DNA of 64,000 nt from Photorhabdus laumondii subsp. laumondii (GTDB lineage Bacteria; Pseudomonadota; Gammaproteobacteria; Enterobacterales; Enterobacteriaceae), in contig NZ_CP024901.1 in assembly GCF_003343245.1 (NCBI RefSeq), positions 1,426,001-1,490,000 on the forward strand. The letters are read 5' to 3'. A program made the position numbers and the translations under genes. Shown here piece after piece: positions 18,202 to 28,568 of this stretch (the first letter of the stretch is position 1; each line of letters begins with the position of its first letter). The notes beneath the pieces are model-generated. The model did not search any database. It was not told where the DNA came from and saw only the letters and a program-made list of their open reading frames with translations.

Positions 18202-19269
18202 ATGGCTATTGATGAAAATAAACAAAAAGCACTAGCAGCGGCACTCGGCCAAATTGAAAAACAGTTTGGTAAAGGTTCCATCATGCGTTTGGGCGAAGAC
18301 CGTTCAATGGACGTTGAAACTATCTCCACGGGTTCATTATCACTGGATATTGCATTAGGTGCTGGTGGTCTGCCGATGGGGCGTATTGTTGAAATCTATG
18401 GCCCGGAATCTTCGGGTAAGACAACGCTGACATTACAGGTTATTGCTGCGGCACAACGTGAAGGTAAAACCTGTGCGTTTATTGATGCTGAACACGCTCT
18501 TGATCCCATCTATGCTAAGAAGTTGGGTGTTGATATTGATAACTTGTTGTGTTCTCAACCCGATACGGGGGAACAGGCTCTTGAGATCTGTGATGCGTTG
18601 ACTCGCTCCGGCGCTGTTGATGTCATTATCGTAGACTCCGTTGCCGCTTTAACGCCAAAAGCCGAAATAGAAGGAGAAATTGGTGATTCTCATATGGGGC
18701 TGGCCGCTCGAATGATGAGTCAGGCAATGCGTAAACTGGCCGGTAACTTGAAAAGTTCTAATACGTTGTTGATCTTTATCAACCAGATTCGTATGAAAAT
18801 TGGTGTCATGTTTGGTAACCCTGAAACTACCACCGGTGGTAACGCGCTGAAATTCTATGCTTCTGTTCGTCTGGATATTCGCCGCATTGGTTCTGTGAAA
18901 AATGGTGAAGAGGTCGTTGGTAGCGAGACCCGTGTTAAGGTGGTAAAAAACAAAGTGGCAGCGCCATTTAAGCAAGCAGAATTCCAGATTATGTATGGTG
19001 AAGGCATTAACACTTATGGTGAATTAATCGATTTAGGTGTGAAGCATAAACTGGTGGAAAAAGCAGGCGCATGGTACAGCTATAATGGCGATAAAATTGG
19101 TCAAGGCAAAGCGAATGCTACCATCTATCTGAAAGAGCATCCTGAAGTTGCTACTGAGCTGGATAAAAAATTACGTGAAATGCTGTTGCACAATGCCGGC
19201 GAATTCAATAGTGCTGCTTCTGATTATGAAGACAATGAAAATGAAGAGATGAATAACGAAGAATTCTAA
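18202..19269 (+). CDS. recA: Recombinase RecA
   Basis: 355 residues. RecA forms ATP-dependent filaments on single-stranded DNA, catalyses strand exchange and triggers LexA self-cleavage. The Walker A motif is [10 protein letters not shown] (near residue 67), the Walker B region [15 protein letters not shown], loop L2 is around [19 protein letters not shown], and the acidic tail ends NEEMNNEEF. The ribosome site GAGGGAG lies before the ATG. The gene is followed by a hairpin and a gene-poor 390 bp where recX is found in E. coli. Confidence 0.99.
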   Translation: MAIDENKQKALAAALGQIEKQFGKGSIMRLGEDRSMDVETISTGSLSLDIALGAGGLPMGRIVEIYGPESSGKTTLTLQVIAAAQREGKTCAFIDAEHALDPIYAKKLGVDIDNLLCSQPDTGEQALEICDALTRSGAVDVIIVDSVAALTPKAEIEGEIGDSHMGLAARMMSQAMRKLAGNLKSSNTLLIFINQIRMKIGVMFGNPETTTGGNALKFYASVRLDIRRIGSVKNGEEVVGSETRVKVVKNKVAAPFKQAEFQIMYGEGINTYGELIDLGVKHKLVEKAGAWYSYNGDKIGQGKANATIYLKEHPEVATELDKKLREMLLHNAGEFNSAASDYEDNENEEMNNEEF

Positions 19270-19334
19270 TCTAATAATATCGGTAATCTCTATTCTTGTA
19301 TTCAAAGCTGTAAAAGTTTTGTCATCAAACTAAT

Positions 19335-19362
19335 ACCGCGTTAATAATGACGCGGTTTCCTC
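19335..19362 (+). terminator. recA terminator
   Basis: Stem ACCGCGT / ACGCGGT (7 bp) with an 8-nt loop and the pyrimidine-rich tail TTCCTCTCT, 66 bp after recA. Confidence 0.65.
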
Positions 19363-19460
19363 TCTCAGAAAGCGAGTATTATCCATATTATGCGATCATG
19401 CTTTCAGAAAATATCCAGACGATTTACAATGCTGCCAGCGAATGGATGTATTTGGGATTT

Positions 19461-19535
19461 TATACCCTATGGATTTCAAGATGCTTCGCGACGGCAAGGC
19501 CAACAAAGAGGCAACTTGGAAAGATGACGGGTATA
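19461..19535 (+). repeat. ERIC remnant (75 bp) between recA and alaS
   Basis: Ends TATACCC and GGGTATA are present but the central core is deleted (GCGACGGCAAG joins directly to GCCAACAAAGAGG). It occupies the place where recX would be expected. The rest of 19363-19659 contains no ORF I can support. Confidence 0.85.
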
Positions 19536-19659
19536 CTTCTAATAGAAGAGCTTTTATCTTATCCCCACTTTGTTTATTCGTGAGTTGAAAATAGGTGATG
19601 GAATATCCCACCTAACCAATTCATAAATCTGTTTTTTCCAGCTTGATTTTGGGACAATT

Positions 19660-22290
19660 ATGAGCAAAAGCACTGCTGAGATCCGTCAAGCGTTTCTCGA
19701 CTTTTTTCATACTAAAGGGCATCAAGTCGTACCAAGTAGTTCTTTGGTGCCAAATAATGACCCAACACTGCTGTTTACCAACGCAGGGATGAACCAGTTT
19801 AAGGATGTCTTTCTTGGACAGGACAAAAGATCTTACTCCCGAGCAACAACTGCTCAGCGCTGTGTTCGTGCTGGTGGTAAACATAATGATTTAGAAAATG
19901 TAGGTTACACCGCACGTCATCATACTTTCTTTGAGATGCTAGGTAATTTTAGTTTTGGTGACTATTTCAAACATGATGCTATTAGTTATGCTTGGGAACT
20001 TCTGACTGGCAAAGATTGGTTTAATTTGCCTAAAGAAAAATTATGGGTGACTGTCTATCAGACAGATGATGAAGCCTATGATATTTGGAAGAACGACGTC
20101 GGAATACCAGCAGAAAGAATTATCCGCATTGGTGATAACAAAGGTGCACCTTATGCATCGGATAACTTCTGGCAAATGGGTGATACCGGTCCTTGTGGCC
20201 CTTGCACTGAAATTTTTTATGATCATGGTGAGCATATCTGGGGTGGGCCGCCAGGAAGCCCGGAGGAAGATGGTGACAGATATATTGAAATCTGGAATAT
20301 CGTCTTTATGCAGTTCAATCGTCATGCCGATGGCACGATGGAGCCGTTGCCAAAACCATCCGTAGATACGGGGATGGGGCTGGAGCGTATCACTGCTGTA
20401 TTGCAGCACGTCAATTCTAATTATGAGATTGATCTGTTCCGTGATTTGATTACAGTTGTTGCTAATGTCACTGGTGCTACAGATGATCTGAGTAATAAAT
20501 CTCTGCGGGTTATTGCTGATCACATTCGTTCATGTGCATTTTTGATTTGTGATGGTGTTGTTCCTTCTAATGAAAACCGTGGTTATGTTCTGCGTCGTAT
20601 TATCCGCCGAGCTATCCGTCACGGTAACATGTTGGGGGCTAAAGATACCTTCTTCTATAAACTGGTTGCGCCATTGCTAGAAGTGATGGGCGCGGCGGGA
20701 GAAGAGCTTAAACGCCAGCAAGCAGTTGTTGAGCAGATCTTGAAAACAGAAGAAGAGCAGTTTGCTCGTACGCTGGAACGTGGTCTTCAATTATTAGACG
20801 ATGAACTCGCAAAACTGTCCGGTGATATTCTGGATGGCGAAACGGCTTTCCGTTTGTATGATACCTATGGTTTCCCTGTGGATTTAACCGCTGATGTTTG
20901 CCGTGAGCGTAATATTAGCGTTGATGAAGCGGGATTTGCAGTGGCAATGGAAAATCAGCGTCGTCGAGCCCGTGAATCAAGTGGTTTCGGTACCGATTAT
21001 AATGAATTGATCAAAGTTGATGAACGCAGCGATTTCTCTGGTTACGATCATAACGAACAGCAGGCAACAGTGACTGCTATCTTCCGTGATGGTGAATCAG
21101 TCAATCAAATTCAGGCGGGCGAAGAAGCGATTGTTATACTGGATAAGACCGCTTTTTATGCTGAATCTGGTGGACAAGTTGGTGACTCGGGTATTCTGAG
21201 TAATACCAATTGTGCTTTTTGTGTTATTGATACACAAAAATATGGTCAGGCTATTGGTCATATTGGTAAGCTTGAGAAAGGTACCTTAAGTGTAAACCAT
21301 AACATCAATGCGGTTATTGATATTGAACGTCGTGATGCAATTCGTTTGAATCACTCAGCAACCCATCTGTTACATGCTGCGTTACGTCAAATTTTGGGTG
21401 AGCACGTATCACAGAAAGGCTCTCTGGTTAACGATAAATACCTTCGCTTTGATTTTTCTCACTTTGAAGCGATGAAACCAGAACAGATCCGTCTGGTTGA
21501 GGATTTGGTTAATGCCGAAGTTCGTCAAAATTCACCTGTTGTTACTGAATTGATGGATCTGGAGACAGCAAAAGTCAAAGGTGCGATGGCACTGTTTGGT
21601 GAAAAATACGAAGAGCAAGTTCGTGTACTATCAATGGGGGATTTTTCCACTGAATTATGTGGAGGAACTCATGCAAATCGTACTGGTGATATTGGCTTGT
21701 TTCGTATTATTGCTGAATCTGGAACGGCTGCGGGTATCCGTAGGATCGAAGCAATTACAGGTAAAAAAGCGGTGGAATCTGTACATCAACAGGTTGATTT
21801 ACTTCAAGATATTGCTCAATTAGTGAAAAGTGATATCCATAGCTTGAGTGAAAAAGTACGGATGACGCTGGATAGAGCCAAAGCGTTGGAAAAAGAGCTT
21901 CAACAGCTTAAAGATCAACAGGCTGCACAAGAGAGCTCTTCTTTAGCAAGTAAAGCGAAAGAAGTGAAGGGTGTGAAGTTGCTGGTCAGTCAGTTAAGCA
22001 ATACAGAGCCTAAGATGTTGAGAACGATGGTTGATGATCTTAAAAATCAACTAGGTTCAGCAATTATTGTGCTTTCCACTATAAGTGATGATAAAGTCAG
22101 CTTAATTGTTGGTGTCACAAAGGATCTGACTGCTAAAATAAGAGCAGGTGAGTTAATTTCTTCTGTAGCTCAGCAAATCGGTGGTAAAGGCGGTGGTCGC
22201 TCTGATATGGCCCAAGCAGGTGGTTCTGATATTGAAGCGTTGCCTTCTGCTTTGGATAGCGTGGAAGAGTGGGTAGCATCGCGGCTATAA
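19660..22290 (+). CDS. alaS: Alanyl-tRNA synthetase
   Basis: 876 residues, the same as E. coli. It charges tRNA-Ala and edits mischarged Ser/Gly. Class II motifs are seen in the N-terminal catalytic domain ([42 protein letters not shown]), the editing domain carries the zinc ligands [11 protein letters not shown] and later [15 protein letters not shown], and the C-terminal domain has the glycine-rich [18 protein letters not shown] at 19660 aligns with the E. coli start. Confidence 0.98.
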
Positions 22291-22312
22291 GCGGTATTAC
22301 CTGAGTTTAGAG

Positions 22313-22340
22313 GGCACCATAGCGTTGTTTTTATGGTGCC
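22313..22340 (+). terminator. Hairpin after alaS
   Basis: Stem GGCACCATA / TATGGTGCC (9 bp) with an 11-nt T-rich loop. No T run follows, so termination may be partial. Confidence 0.5.
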
Positions 22341-22536
22341 TTGAAATCTTGTTGTGAAATTGTTAAAAGGTTGAGCGCATATTTATTTATTTTGGCTAAA
22401 CTATATAGGTAGGAAATGCGCTTAAAATTGCTTATACTTTAAGCATATACCATTGTTTTACGTTTTCACGGTGTTTGATGGATAATAGCGGGGAAACCGA
22501 AAGACCCGACTCTTTTAAATTTTCAAGGAGCAAAGA

Positions 22537-22722
22537 ATGCTTATTCTGACTCGTCGAGTTGGTGAAACGCTCATGATAGGCGATGAGGTAACAGTTACAG
22601 TACTAGGGGTTAAAGGTAACCAAGTTCGTATTGGTGTAAATGCTCCTAAAGAAGTTTCTGTTCACCGTGAAGAAATTTATCAGCGGATTCAGGCCGAAAA
22701 ATCTCAGCCAACAACTTATTGA
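22537..22722 (+). CDS. csrA: Carbon storage regulator CsrA
   Basis: 61 residues. CsrA is a small dimeric RNA-binding protein that binds GGA motifs in mRNA leaders and changes translation and stability; in related insect pathogens it influences motility and secondary metabolism. The full family sequence is visible, starting [19 protein letters not shown], with [19 protein letters not shown] as the RNA-binding part including the key arginine. AAGGAG precedes the ATG. Its place between alaS and the serV-arg tRNA cluster is as in E. coli. Confidence 0.98.
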
Positions 22723-22730
22723 CTCTAAGT

Positions 22731-22767
22731 TGGCGTCCTATCTCTGTCAGAACCGGGCGCCATTTTT
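22731..22767 (+). terminator. csrA terminator
   Basis: TGGCGTCC pairs with GGGCGCCA (8 bp with one G-U) around a 16-nt loop, followed by TTTTT. The region from here to the tRNA promoter at 23020 shows no gene. Confidence 0.7.
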
Positions 22768-23019
22768 GAGGGATCTCACCTCTGTTGGTATTTTTTGTCT
22801 TGCTAGTTTCTTAACTTCTTGTCTATTTTCCTCTCTTTTTTGTTTTTCTATCGTAAGAACAGAGTATTCCTATCATGTTATTGTGGCGAATAATGATTTG
22901 CATGCACTTTCTTTAATTGAAGGTGTAATAGTTTGCTGCTGACAAAGTACACTTTTTGGTGTCAAACTACACATCTTGTGTGTGAAGTGTTCAAACAAAC
23001 ACAGGTTTAGAAAAATTGT

Positions 23020-23054
23020 TTGACTTATAAGTCTGGGAAAGTAATATGTGCGCC
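23020..23054 (+). promoter_or_regulatory. Promoter of the tRNA-Ser/tRNA-Arg cluster
   Basis: -35 TTGACT, 16-bp spacer, -10 TAATAT and a GC-rich discriminator GCGCC, the pattern of stringently controlled stable-RNA promoters. It lies about 60 bp before the first tRNA. Confidence 0.75.
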
Positions 23055-23113
23055 ACGCAGTGACGAGGAGCTTAAACAAAAGTTCTGAGTCGCGATTCGA
23101 AAGAAAGCGTACG

Positions 23114-23205
23114 GTGAGATGGCCGAGAGGCTGAAGGCGCTCCCCTGCTAAGGGAGTATGCGGTCAAAAGCTGCATCGAGGGTTCGAATCCCTCTCTCAC
23201 CGCCA
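23114..23205 (+). tRNA. serV: tRNA-Ser (GCU)
   Basis: A class II tRNA with a long variable arm. The anticodon loop CTGCTAA gives GCU; the T arm GGTTCGAATCC and the encoded CCA end are present. The sequence matches E. coli serV closely and leads the same cluster. Confidence 0.95.
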
Positions 23206-23215
23206 TTTAAACCAC

Positions 23216-23292
23216 GCATCCATAGCTCAGCTGGATAGAGTACTCGGCTACGAACCGAGCGGTCGGAGGTTCGAATCCTTCTGGATGCGCCA
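23216..23292 (+). tRNA. tRNA-Arg (ACG), copy 1
   Basis: 77 nt with acceptor GCATCCA, anticodon loop CTACGAA (ACG, read as ICG), T arm and encoded CCA. Equivalent to E. coli argV/Y/Z/Q. Confidence 0.95.
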
Positions 23293-23542
23293 TATTTAAC
23301 CTTGAGATGAAGTCATCTGAGGTGCCATTTAGGTAATCGAAGCAACTACTGCCTTTTACCAGAGTGAAAAACTGAACACGCATCCATAGCTCAGCTGGAT
23401 AGAGTACTCGGCTACGAACCGAGCGGTCGGAGGTTCGAATCCTTCTGGATGCGCCAATTTAACCTTGAGATGAAACCATCCGAGGTACCATTCAGGTAAT
23501 CGAAGCAACTACTGCCTTTTACCAGAGTAAAAAACTGAACAT
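23293..23542 (+). repeat. Duplicated spacers between the tRNA-Arg copies
   Basis: The spacers 23293-23379 and 23457-23542 are nearly identical (both contain AACCTTGAGATGAA, GTAATCGAAGCAACTACTGC, CCAGAGT). The repeating unit is thus tRNA plus spacer, about 164 bp, indicating recent tandem duplication or ongoing gene conversion. Confidence 0.85.
23380..23456 (+). tRNA. tRNA-Arg (ACG), copy 2
   Basis: Identical by eye to copy 1; begins 164 bp after it. Confidence 0.95.
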
Positions 23543-23619
23543 GCATCCATAGCTCAGCTGGATAGAGTACTCGGCTACGAACCGAGCGGTCGGAGGTTCG
23601 AATCCTTCTGGATGCGCCA
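23543..23619 (+). tRNA. tRNA-Arg (ACG), copy 3
   Basis: Identical by eye to copies 1 and 2; begins 163 bp after copy 2 and is followed by a strong terminator. Confidence 0.95.
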
Positions 23620-23624
23620 TATCA

Positions 23625-23659
23625 AGCCCTGCTTAAACAGCAGGGCTTTTTCTTTTTTA
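23625..23659 (+). terminator. tRNA cluster terminator
   Basis: Perfect 8-bp stem AGCCCTGC / GCAGGGCT, 7-nt loop and a T-rich tail (TTTTCTTTTTT). Confidence 0.92.
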
Positions 23660-23725
23660 GTGGTTTGTGTTGCCATAACCAACCCATTCCTCGTTCTCTG
23701 TATGACGCTGACATATTTTCGCTGC

Positions 23726-23852
23726 CATACCCAATGGATTTCAAGATGCATCGCGACGGCAAAGGAGCGAATCCCCAGGAGCATAGATAACTATGTGATC
23801 GGGGTGAGTGAGTGCAGCCAATAAAGAGGCAATTTGAAAGATGACGGGTATA
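23726..23852 (+). repeat. ERIC element, full length (127 bp)
   Basis: CATACCC...GGGTATA ends with the core GTGATCGGGGTGAGTGAG. It lies between the tRNA terminator and gshA. Confidence 0.9.
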
Positions 23853-23934
23853 TATCTAATCAGCGACAATTTGGCTTGTTTAAGATAAAGTAACCCCTTA
23901 TAAAAATTCTTCTAAAACACTACGGGAGGTCGAA

Positions 23935-25494
23935 TTGATCCCGGACGTATCAAGGGCTTTATCATGGCTAGAGGCGCATCCGACAATTTTAAAGGGAATT
24001 CGTCGCGGTGTTGAACGTGAAACATTACGTATTACTTCAGATGGTAGTTTAGCCATAACAGAACATCCTAAAACACTTGGTGCAGCGCTTACGCATAAAT
24101 GGATTACTACTGACTTTGCTGAGTCATTGTTGGAATTCATAACACCAGCTGGTGATGATATAAAATATACGATTTCTTTTCTTAGCGATATTCATCGTCA
24201 CACGGCGCGTGTGCTGGACAAAGAAAAAATGTGGCCATTAAGTATGCCATGCTTTATTGATGCGGAAGAGAACATTACTCTGGCTCAATATGGTGCATCG
24301 AATGTTGGTCGCTATAAGACTTTATACCGCGAAGGGTTGAAAAATCGTTATGGCGCGTTGATGCAGACCATATCCGGGGTTCATTATAATTTTTCATTGC
24401 CAATTGAGTTTTGGCGTGCTTGGGTTGGTGTTGAAGATGCAGAGAGTGGTAAAGAACAGATCTCTAATGGCTATTTCCGTTTGATCCGTAACTATTATCG
24501 CTTTGGATGGGTGATCCCATACTTGTTTGGTGCTTCTCCGGCAATTTGTTCCTCGTTCTTACGTGGAAGAGAGACTTCTTTTCTTTTTGAACGGACAGAA
24601 GATGGAACTTGTTATCTGCCTTATGCGACTTCACTAAGAATGAGTAACTTGGGGTACACCAATAAATCACAGAGCGATCTGAATATTACGTTTAATAACT
24701 TACATACCTATATTGACGGGCTGAAAAAAGCGATTCACAAGCCATCTGACGAGTTTGCTAAATTGGGCACTAAGCAAGGTGATAAACATATTCAGCTCAA
24801 TACCAACGTCTTACAAATTGAAAATGAGTTGTATGCGCCAATCCGACCTAAGCGTGTCACTAGAGGGAATGAATCGCCTTCTGACGCTTTGTTGCGTGGG
24901 GGAGTGGAATATATCGAAGTTCGTTCATTAGATATTAATCCATTTGCCGCGATTGGTGTCAATGAAACACAAATTCGTTTTCTTGACCTATTCTTAATAT
25001 GGTGTGTGCTTGCCGAAGCGCCGGAAATGGGCAGTGATGAATTAGATTGTTGCCGTAAGAACTGGAATAGAGTGATCCTTGAAGGGCGTAAACCTGGGCA
25101 AATGATTGGTCTTGGTTGTGGAAGTGTGGAAGAGCCGTTAGCAAAAGTTGGCAAAAAGTTATTTAGTGACTTGAAACGGGTTGCTGCAATATTGGATAGT
25201 TGTTCTGGCACGCAGTATCAAAAGGTTTGCGAAGAATTAATTGCTACGTTTGATGATTCATCACTGACTTTATCAGCTCGCGTGCTGGAAAAAATGAAGA
25301 GTCAGGGCATTGGTGGCTTTGGACTGGAACTAGCAGATGAATACCATCAGCAACTGATCAGTGAAAAATATGAGGTTATTAGCGACGAACAGTTTGCTAT
25401 AGAACGCAGGGCCTCTGTAGAGCGACAAGACGCGTTGGAACGTGAGGATACGATGAGTTTTGATGAGTATCTGAAACAACAGACAGGATGCTAG
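23935..25494 (+). CDS. gshA: Glutamate-cysteine ligase
   Basis: 519 residues with a TTG start preceded by GGGAGG; E. coli gshA also uses TTG at this position, so the choice is supported by alignment ([15 protein letters not shown]). The enzyme makes gamma-glutamylcysteine, the first step of glutathione synthesis. Conserved blocks: [60 protein letters not shown]. Its weak start codon probably limits expression. luxS lies downstream as in E. coli. Confidence 0.97.
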   Translation: MIPDVSRALSWLEAHPTILKGIRRGVERETLRITSDGSLAITEHPKTLGAALTHKWITTDFAESLLEFITPAGDDIKYTISFLSDIHRHTARVLDKEKMWPLSMPCFIDAEENITLAQYGASNVGRYKTLYREGLKNRYGALMQTISGVHYNFSLPIEFWRAWVGVEDAESGKEQISNGYFRLIRNYYRFGWVIPYLFGASPAICSSFLRGRETSFLFERTEDGTCYLPYATSLRMSNLGYTNKSQSDLNITFNNLHTYIDGLKKAIHKPSDEFAKLGTKQGDKHIQLNTNVLQIENELYAPIRPKRVTRGNESPSDALLRGGVEYIEVRSLDINPFAAIGVNETQIRFLDLFLIWCVLAEAPEMGSDELDCCRKNWNRVILEGRKPGQMIGLGCGSVEEPLAKVGKKLFSDLKRVAAILDSCSGTQYQKVCEELIATFDDSSLTLSARVLEKMKSQGIGGFGLELADEYHQQLISEKYEVISDEQFAIERRASVERQDALEREDTMSFDEYLKQQTGC

Positions 25495-25646
25495 AAAAGA
25501 AAATGACCACAAGTAAAAGTGGCCAAAGAGGGTTTTCTAGAGAATAGGGATAATAGTGACGCGTGTTTCATTCTTTATGACCGGTGGCAGATGAAAAAGT
25601 TTCATTTGCTTGAAGAAAAATCTGAATTTTTTGTGGAGATGAAGAA

Positions 25647-26162
25647 ATGCCTTTACTGGATAGTTTTACTGTTGACCATACTCGAATGAATGCGCCAGCC
25701 GTAAGAGTTGCTAAGACTATGAAAACGCCTCATGGCGACACCATCACAGTTTTCGACTTACGTTTCTGCATACCCAATAAACAGGTTATGCCTGAAAAGG
25801 GTATTCATACACTTGAACATTTGTTTGCTGGTTTTATGCGCAATCACCTCAATGGTGAGGGCGTTGAAATTATTGATATATCGCCAATGGGATGTCGAAC
25901 AGGTTTTTATATGAGCTTGATTGGCGAACCGGCAGAAGTACGTGTTGCAGACGCATGGAAAGCGGCTATGGCTGATGTCTTGAAAGTGAAAGATCAGAGC
26001 CAGATCCCGGAACTAAATATTTATCAATGCGGTACTTATCACATGCATTCACTGACAGAGGCTCAGGATATTGCACATCATATTCTTGATTCAGACGTCC
26101 TCGTTAATAAGAATGATGAGTTAGCATTGCCAGAAGAAAAACTGACCGAATTGAAAGTGTAG
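25647..26162 (+). CDS. luxS: S-ribosylhomocysteine lyase, autoinducer-2 synthase
   Basis: 171 residues. LuxS cleaves S-ribosylhomocysteine into homocysteine and DPD, the precursor of AI-2. The metal-binding motif is [15 protein letters not shown] (two histidines near residues 54-58) with the catalytic cysteine in [10 protein letters not shown] and the third ligand in [11 protein letters not shown]. It begins 152 bp after gshA with GGAG before the ATG and ends at a strong bidirectional hairpin facing corB. Confidence 0.98.
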   Translation: MPLLDSFTVDHTRMNAPAVRVAKTMKTPHGDTITVFDLRFCIPNKQVMPEKGIHTLEHLFAGFMRNHLNGEGVEIIDISPMGCRTGFYMSLIGEPAEVRVADAWKAAMADVLKVKDQSQIPELNIYQCGTYHMHSLTEAQDIAHHILDSDVLVNKNDELALPEEKLTELKV

Positions 26163-26214
26163 TTCCATAGTAGTGATAATATTTCGGGTTCCTGAGATTA
26201 TTAACAGGAATTTG

Positions 26215-26240
26215 CCGTTGGAGGTGCGCGCCTCCAACGG
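26215..26240. terminator. Bidirectional hairpin between luxS and corB
   Basis: Perfect 10-bp stem CCGTTGGAGG / CCTCCAACGG around TGCGCG, followed by TGTCAATTTT. It sits between two convergent genes. Confidence 0.8.
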
Positions 26241-26260
26241 TGTCAATTTTCCGCAGCGAT

Positions 26261-27553
26261 TTAAATGACTTGTGCTTTTTGATCAGAAAATAGGCTGATG
26301 GGAGTGACGCGAACTTGTTTAATGACATTATCGTTCACTGAAAGTACTTCAAAATTATATTTGCCGATTTGCACTTGTACATTAAGTGCGGGTATTTCTC
26401 CCAACTCTTCAAGCACCATACCATTAACCGTTCGTGGTCCATCAACAGGCAATGCCCAGTTGAAGGCTTTATTTAATTCGCGGATATTGGCTGTCCCGTC
26501 AACCAAAATAGTCCCATCGCTTTGTGGTGAAACTTCTTCTGCCAGAGAAGGAGACATTGATGTTGTAAAATCACCGACAATCTCTTCGAGGATATCTTCA
26601 ACAGTGACCAGACCTTGAATATCACCATATTCATCAACGATGAGCCCGGCCTTCTCCTTATTACGTTGGAAATTCACTAACTGGATATTAAGTGGCGTGC
26701 TGACGGGGACATAGTAGATTTTATCTGCTGCTTTGATCAGGTTTCTTTTGGTGAACTCTTTTTTTTCTGTCATCAATCGGTAAGCTTCACGCACACGAAG
26801 CATACCAATGGCATCATCAAGTGAATCACGGTAAAGCACGATCCGGCCATGAGGAGAATGAGTTAATTGCCGAATGATGGATTTCCAGTCATCATTAATA
26901 TCAATGCCAACAATTTCATTACGGGGAACCATAATGTCGCCGATTGTGACTTTTTCCAGATCTAAAATTGAAATCAGCATATCCTGATGTTGCTGTGATA
27001 GCTTGGCATTTGATTCATGCACAATAGTGCGAAGTTCATCTTTACTCATTGCGTGACTGGAGCCAGTAGGTTGTTTGATACCAAGGCAACGCATTAACAA
27101 TAAAGTAATTTTATTTAGCACCCAGACTAACGGCAGCATGATTTTCTGTAACGGGCGGAGCAAAAAACTACTCGGAAAAGCGACTTTTTCAGGATAGAGG
27201 GCGGCTATCGTTTTTGGCATAACTTCAGAAAATATCAGCACAATAAAGGTCAGAATACCGGTTGCGATAGCAACTCCGGCATCGCCATAAAGACGCATAC
27301 CAATAATAGTCGCGAGTGCTGAGGCAAGAATATTAACCAGATTGTTACCGATAAGAATCAGGCTGATGAGCTGCTCAGGATGACGAAGTAATGCTTCAAC
27401 TCTGCGGGCAGAGTGATTCCCTTGCTTTGCCAGATGACGTAAGCGATAACGATTCATTGTCATCATACCTGTCTCGGAAGCGGAGAAATAAGCTGAGACA
27501 ATGACCATGATGATTAAAATAATCAGTAATGTGCTTGTTGAGACATGCTCCAA
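26261..27553 (-). CDS. corB: CNNM/CorB-type membrane protein with CBS and CorC domains
   Basis: 430 residues. The N-terminal part (about 1-185) is a CNNM/DUF21 transmembrane domain (SAYFSASETGMMTMNRYRLR), followed by a CBS pair (about 200-330; VPRNEIVGIDINDD, GLIVDEYGDIQGLVTVEDIL) and a CorC_HlyC C-terminal domain (DGTILVDGTANIREL). Relatives (YfjD/CorB) are linked to Mg2+/Co2+ efflux or resistance, and older annotation calls them hemolysin-like. It is transcribed with ypjD (39-bp gap). As in E. coli the pair lies divergent from ffh. Confidence 0.92.
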   Translation of the reverse strand: MEHVSTSTLLIILIIMVIVSAYFSASETGMMTMNRYRLRHLAKQGNHSARRVEALLRHPEQLISLILIGNNLVNILASALATIIGMRLYGDAGVAIATGILTFIVLIFSEVMPKTIAALYPEKVAFPSSFLLRPLQKIMLPLVWVLNKITLLLMRCLGIKQPTGSSHAMSKDELRTIVHESNAKLSQQHQDMLISILDLEKVTIGDIMVPRNEIVGIDINDDWKSIIRQLTHSPHGRIVLYRDSLDDAIGMLRVREAYRLMTEKKEFTKRNLIKAADKIYYVPVSTPLNIQLVNFQRNKEKAGLIVDEYGDIQGLVTVEDILEEIVGDFTTSMSPSLAEEVSPQSDGTILVDGTANIRELNKAFNWALPVDGPRTVNGMVLEELGEIPALNVQVQIGKYNFEVLSVNDNVIKQVRVTPISLFSDQKAQVI

Positions 27554-27592
27554 AGCAGAATTCCTTCCAAGTATTGATTGAACATCATACTG

Positions 27593-28384
27593 CTAGTAAA
27601 CCATGATTTCCTGTAATAATCGATTACCGAAATAGGCGAGTGTCAGGGTAAATGCGCCGATCAGATTAAACCAGATAACGCGTTTACCGCGCCATCCATC
27701 ATGGTAGTGGCCCCATAGTAAAACAATGTAAACAAACCATGCGATAATAGACAAAATTGCTTTATGGATGTTTTCGCTACTGAAAATATTATCCATATAG
27801 AGGATGCCGGTGCAGAGCGTCAGCGTTAGCAATATTACGCCAAGCTGGGTGATATGAAACATTTTGCGTTCAATGAACATTAAGGGAGGCATATCTGGCG
27901 TAAAAGTGAGCTTTTTATTTTTAAGCTGATGATCCAACCACCCAAGCTGTAATGCATATAATGCAGCGATAAGTAAAGTTGCATAACCAAGAAGTGCCAA
28001 CCCAATATGGATAGATAATTCAAAGCTGGTCTCCAGATGGGTGATAAATTCACCGGGCATAAGACTCGCTAAGACCAAATTTATCATGGAAAAACTGTAA
28101 ACAATGGGTAGCAGGAACCAGGCACGGCCGTGAGAAGCAACAATTGTCATTATGATACAAGTCAGTAAACTGACAATAGAACCTAGGTTTAGAAGAGTGA
28201 GGTTTTGCCCGCTGCTGACGTGGAATATCTGGTGTTTAAGTGCAATCGCATGGCAAATTAAAGCGACAATCGCGGAAAGTAGTGCCAGCCTGCGGTATCC
28301 TTTCGGTTTCCGCAGCAAGCCGGGAATAATCAGTACCAGGCTGAATAAATAAGCGAATGAAGAAATTATAGAAAATACTGGCAT
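27593..28384 (-). CDS. ypjD: Inner-membrane protein YpjD (CcsA/CcmC-like fold)
   Basis: 263 residues, same as E. coli YpjD. About eight hydrophobic segments are seen; the family block VYIVLLWGHYHDGWRGKRVIWFN is shared with cytochrome-c assembly proteins (two short quotes: WGHYHDGWRGKR and TLTLCTGILY). Some databases call it CorE because it sits with corB and affects cobalt/magnesium phenotypes. The biochemical role is not settled. It precedes corB in a leftward operon and is divergent from ffh. Confidence 0.9.
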   Translation of the reverse strand: MPVFSIISSFAYLFSLVLIIPGLLRKPKGYRRLALLSAIVALICHAIALKHQIFHVSSGQNLTLLNLGSIVSLLTCIIMTIVASHGRAWFLLPIVYSFSMINLVLASLMPGEFITHLETSFELSIHIGLALLGYATLLIAALYALQLGWLDHQLKNKKLTFTPDMPPLMFIERKMFHITQLGVILLTLTLCTGILYMDNIFSSENIHKAILSIIAWFVYIVLLWGHYHDGWRGKRVIWFNLIGAFTLTLAYFGNRLLQEIMVY

Positions 28385-28568
28385 AGCATTAGTCGTTTTA
28401 GCGATAGTCTTAGGTTGAATTAAAGCTTAAGTATACCGCCAGCAAGGATAGCCTCCAACCGTTGTTAATCATCGATGTGAATCTCTGTGCAGAGATCCCT
28501 TTCCATCGTGTTATAATTTGCGGAATACGCCTTACAGGTAGCCCATTTTTAAAAATTGAGCAGAGACA

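Noticed and set aside
19347..19583. 78-codon ORF between recA and alaS as a recX remnant
   Set aside because: Its middle third is translated ERIC sequence and the rest overlaps the recA terminator; no resemblance to RecX was seen.
22640..22942. 100-codon ORF overlapping csrA
   Set aside because: It reads csrA out of frame and then the terminator; low-complexity hydrophobic tail.
23612..23824. ORFs overlapping the last tRNA-Arg and the ERIC at 23726
   Set aside because: They run through a tRNA, its terminator and a repeat; chance frames.
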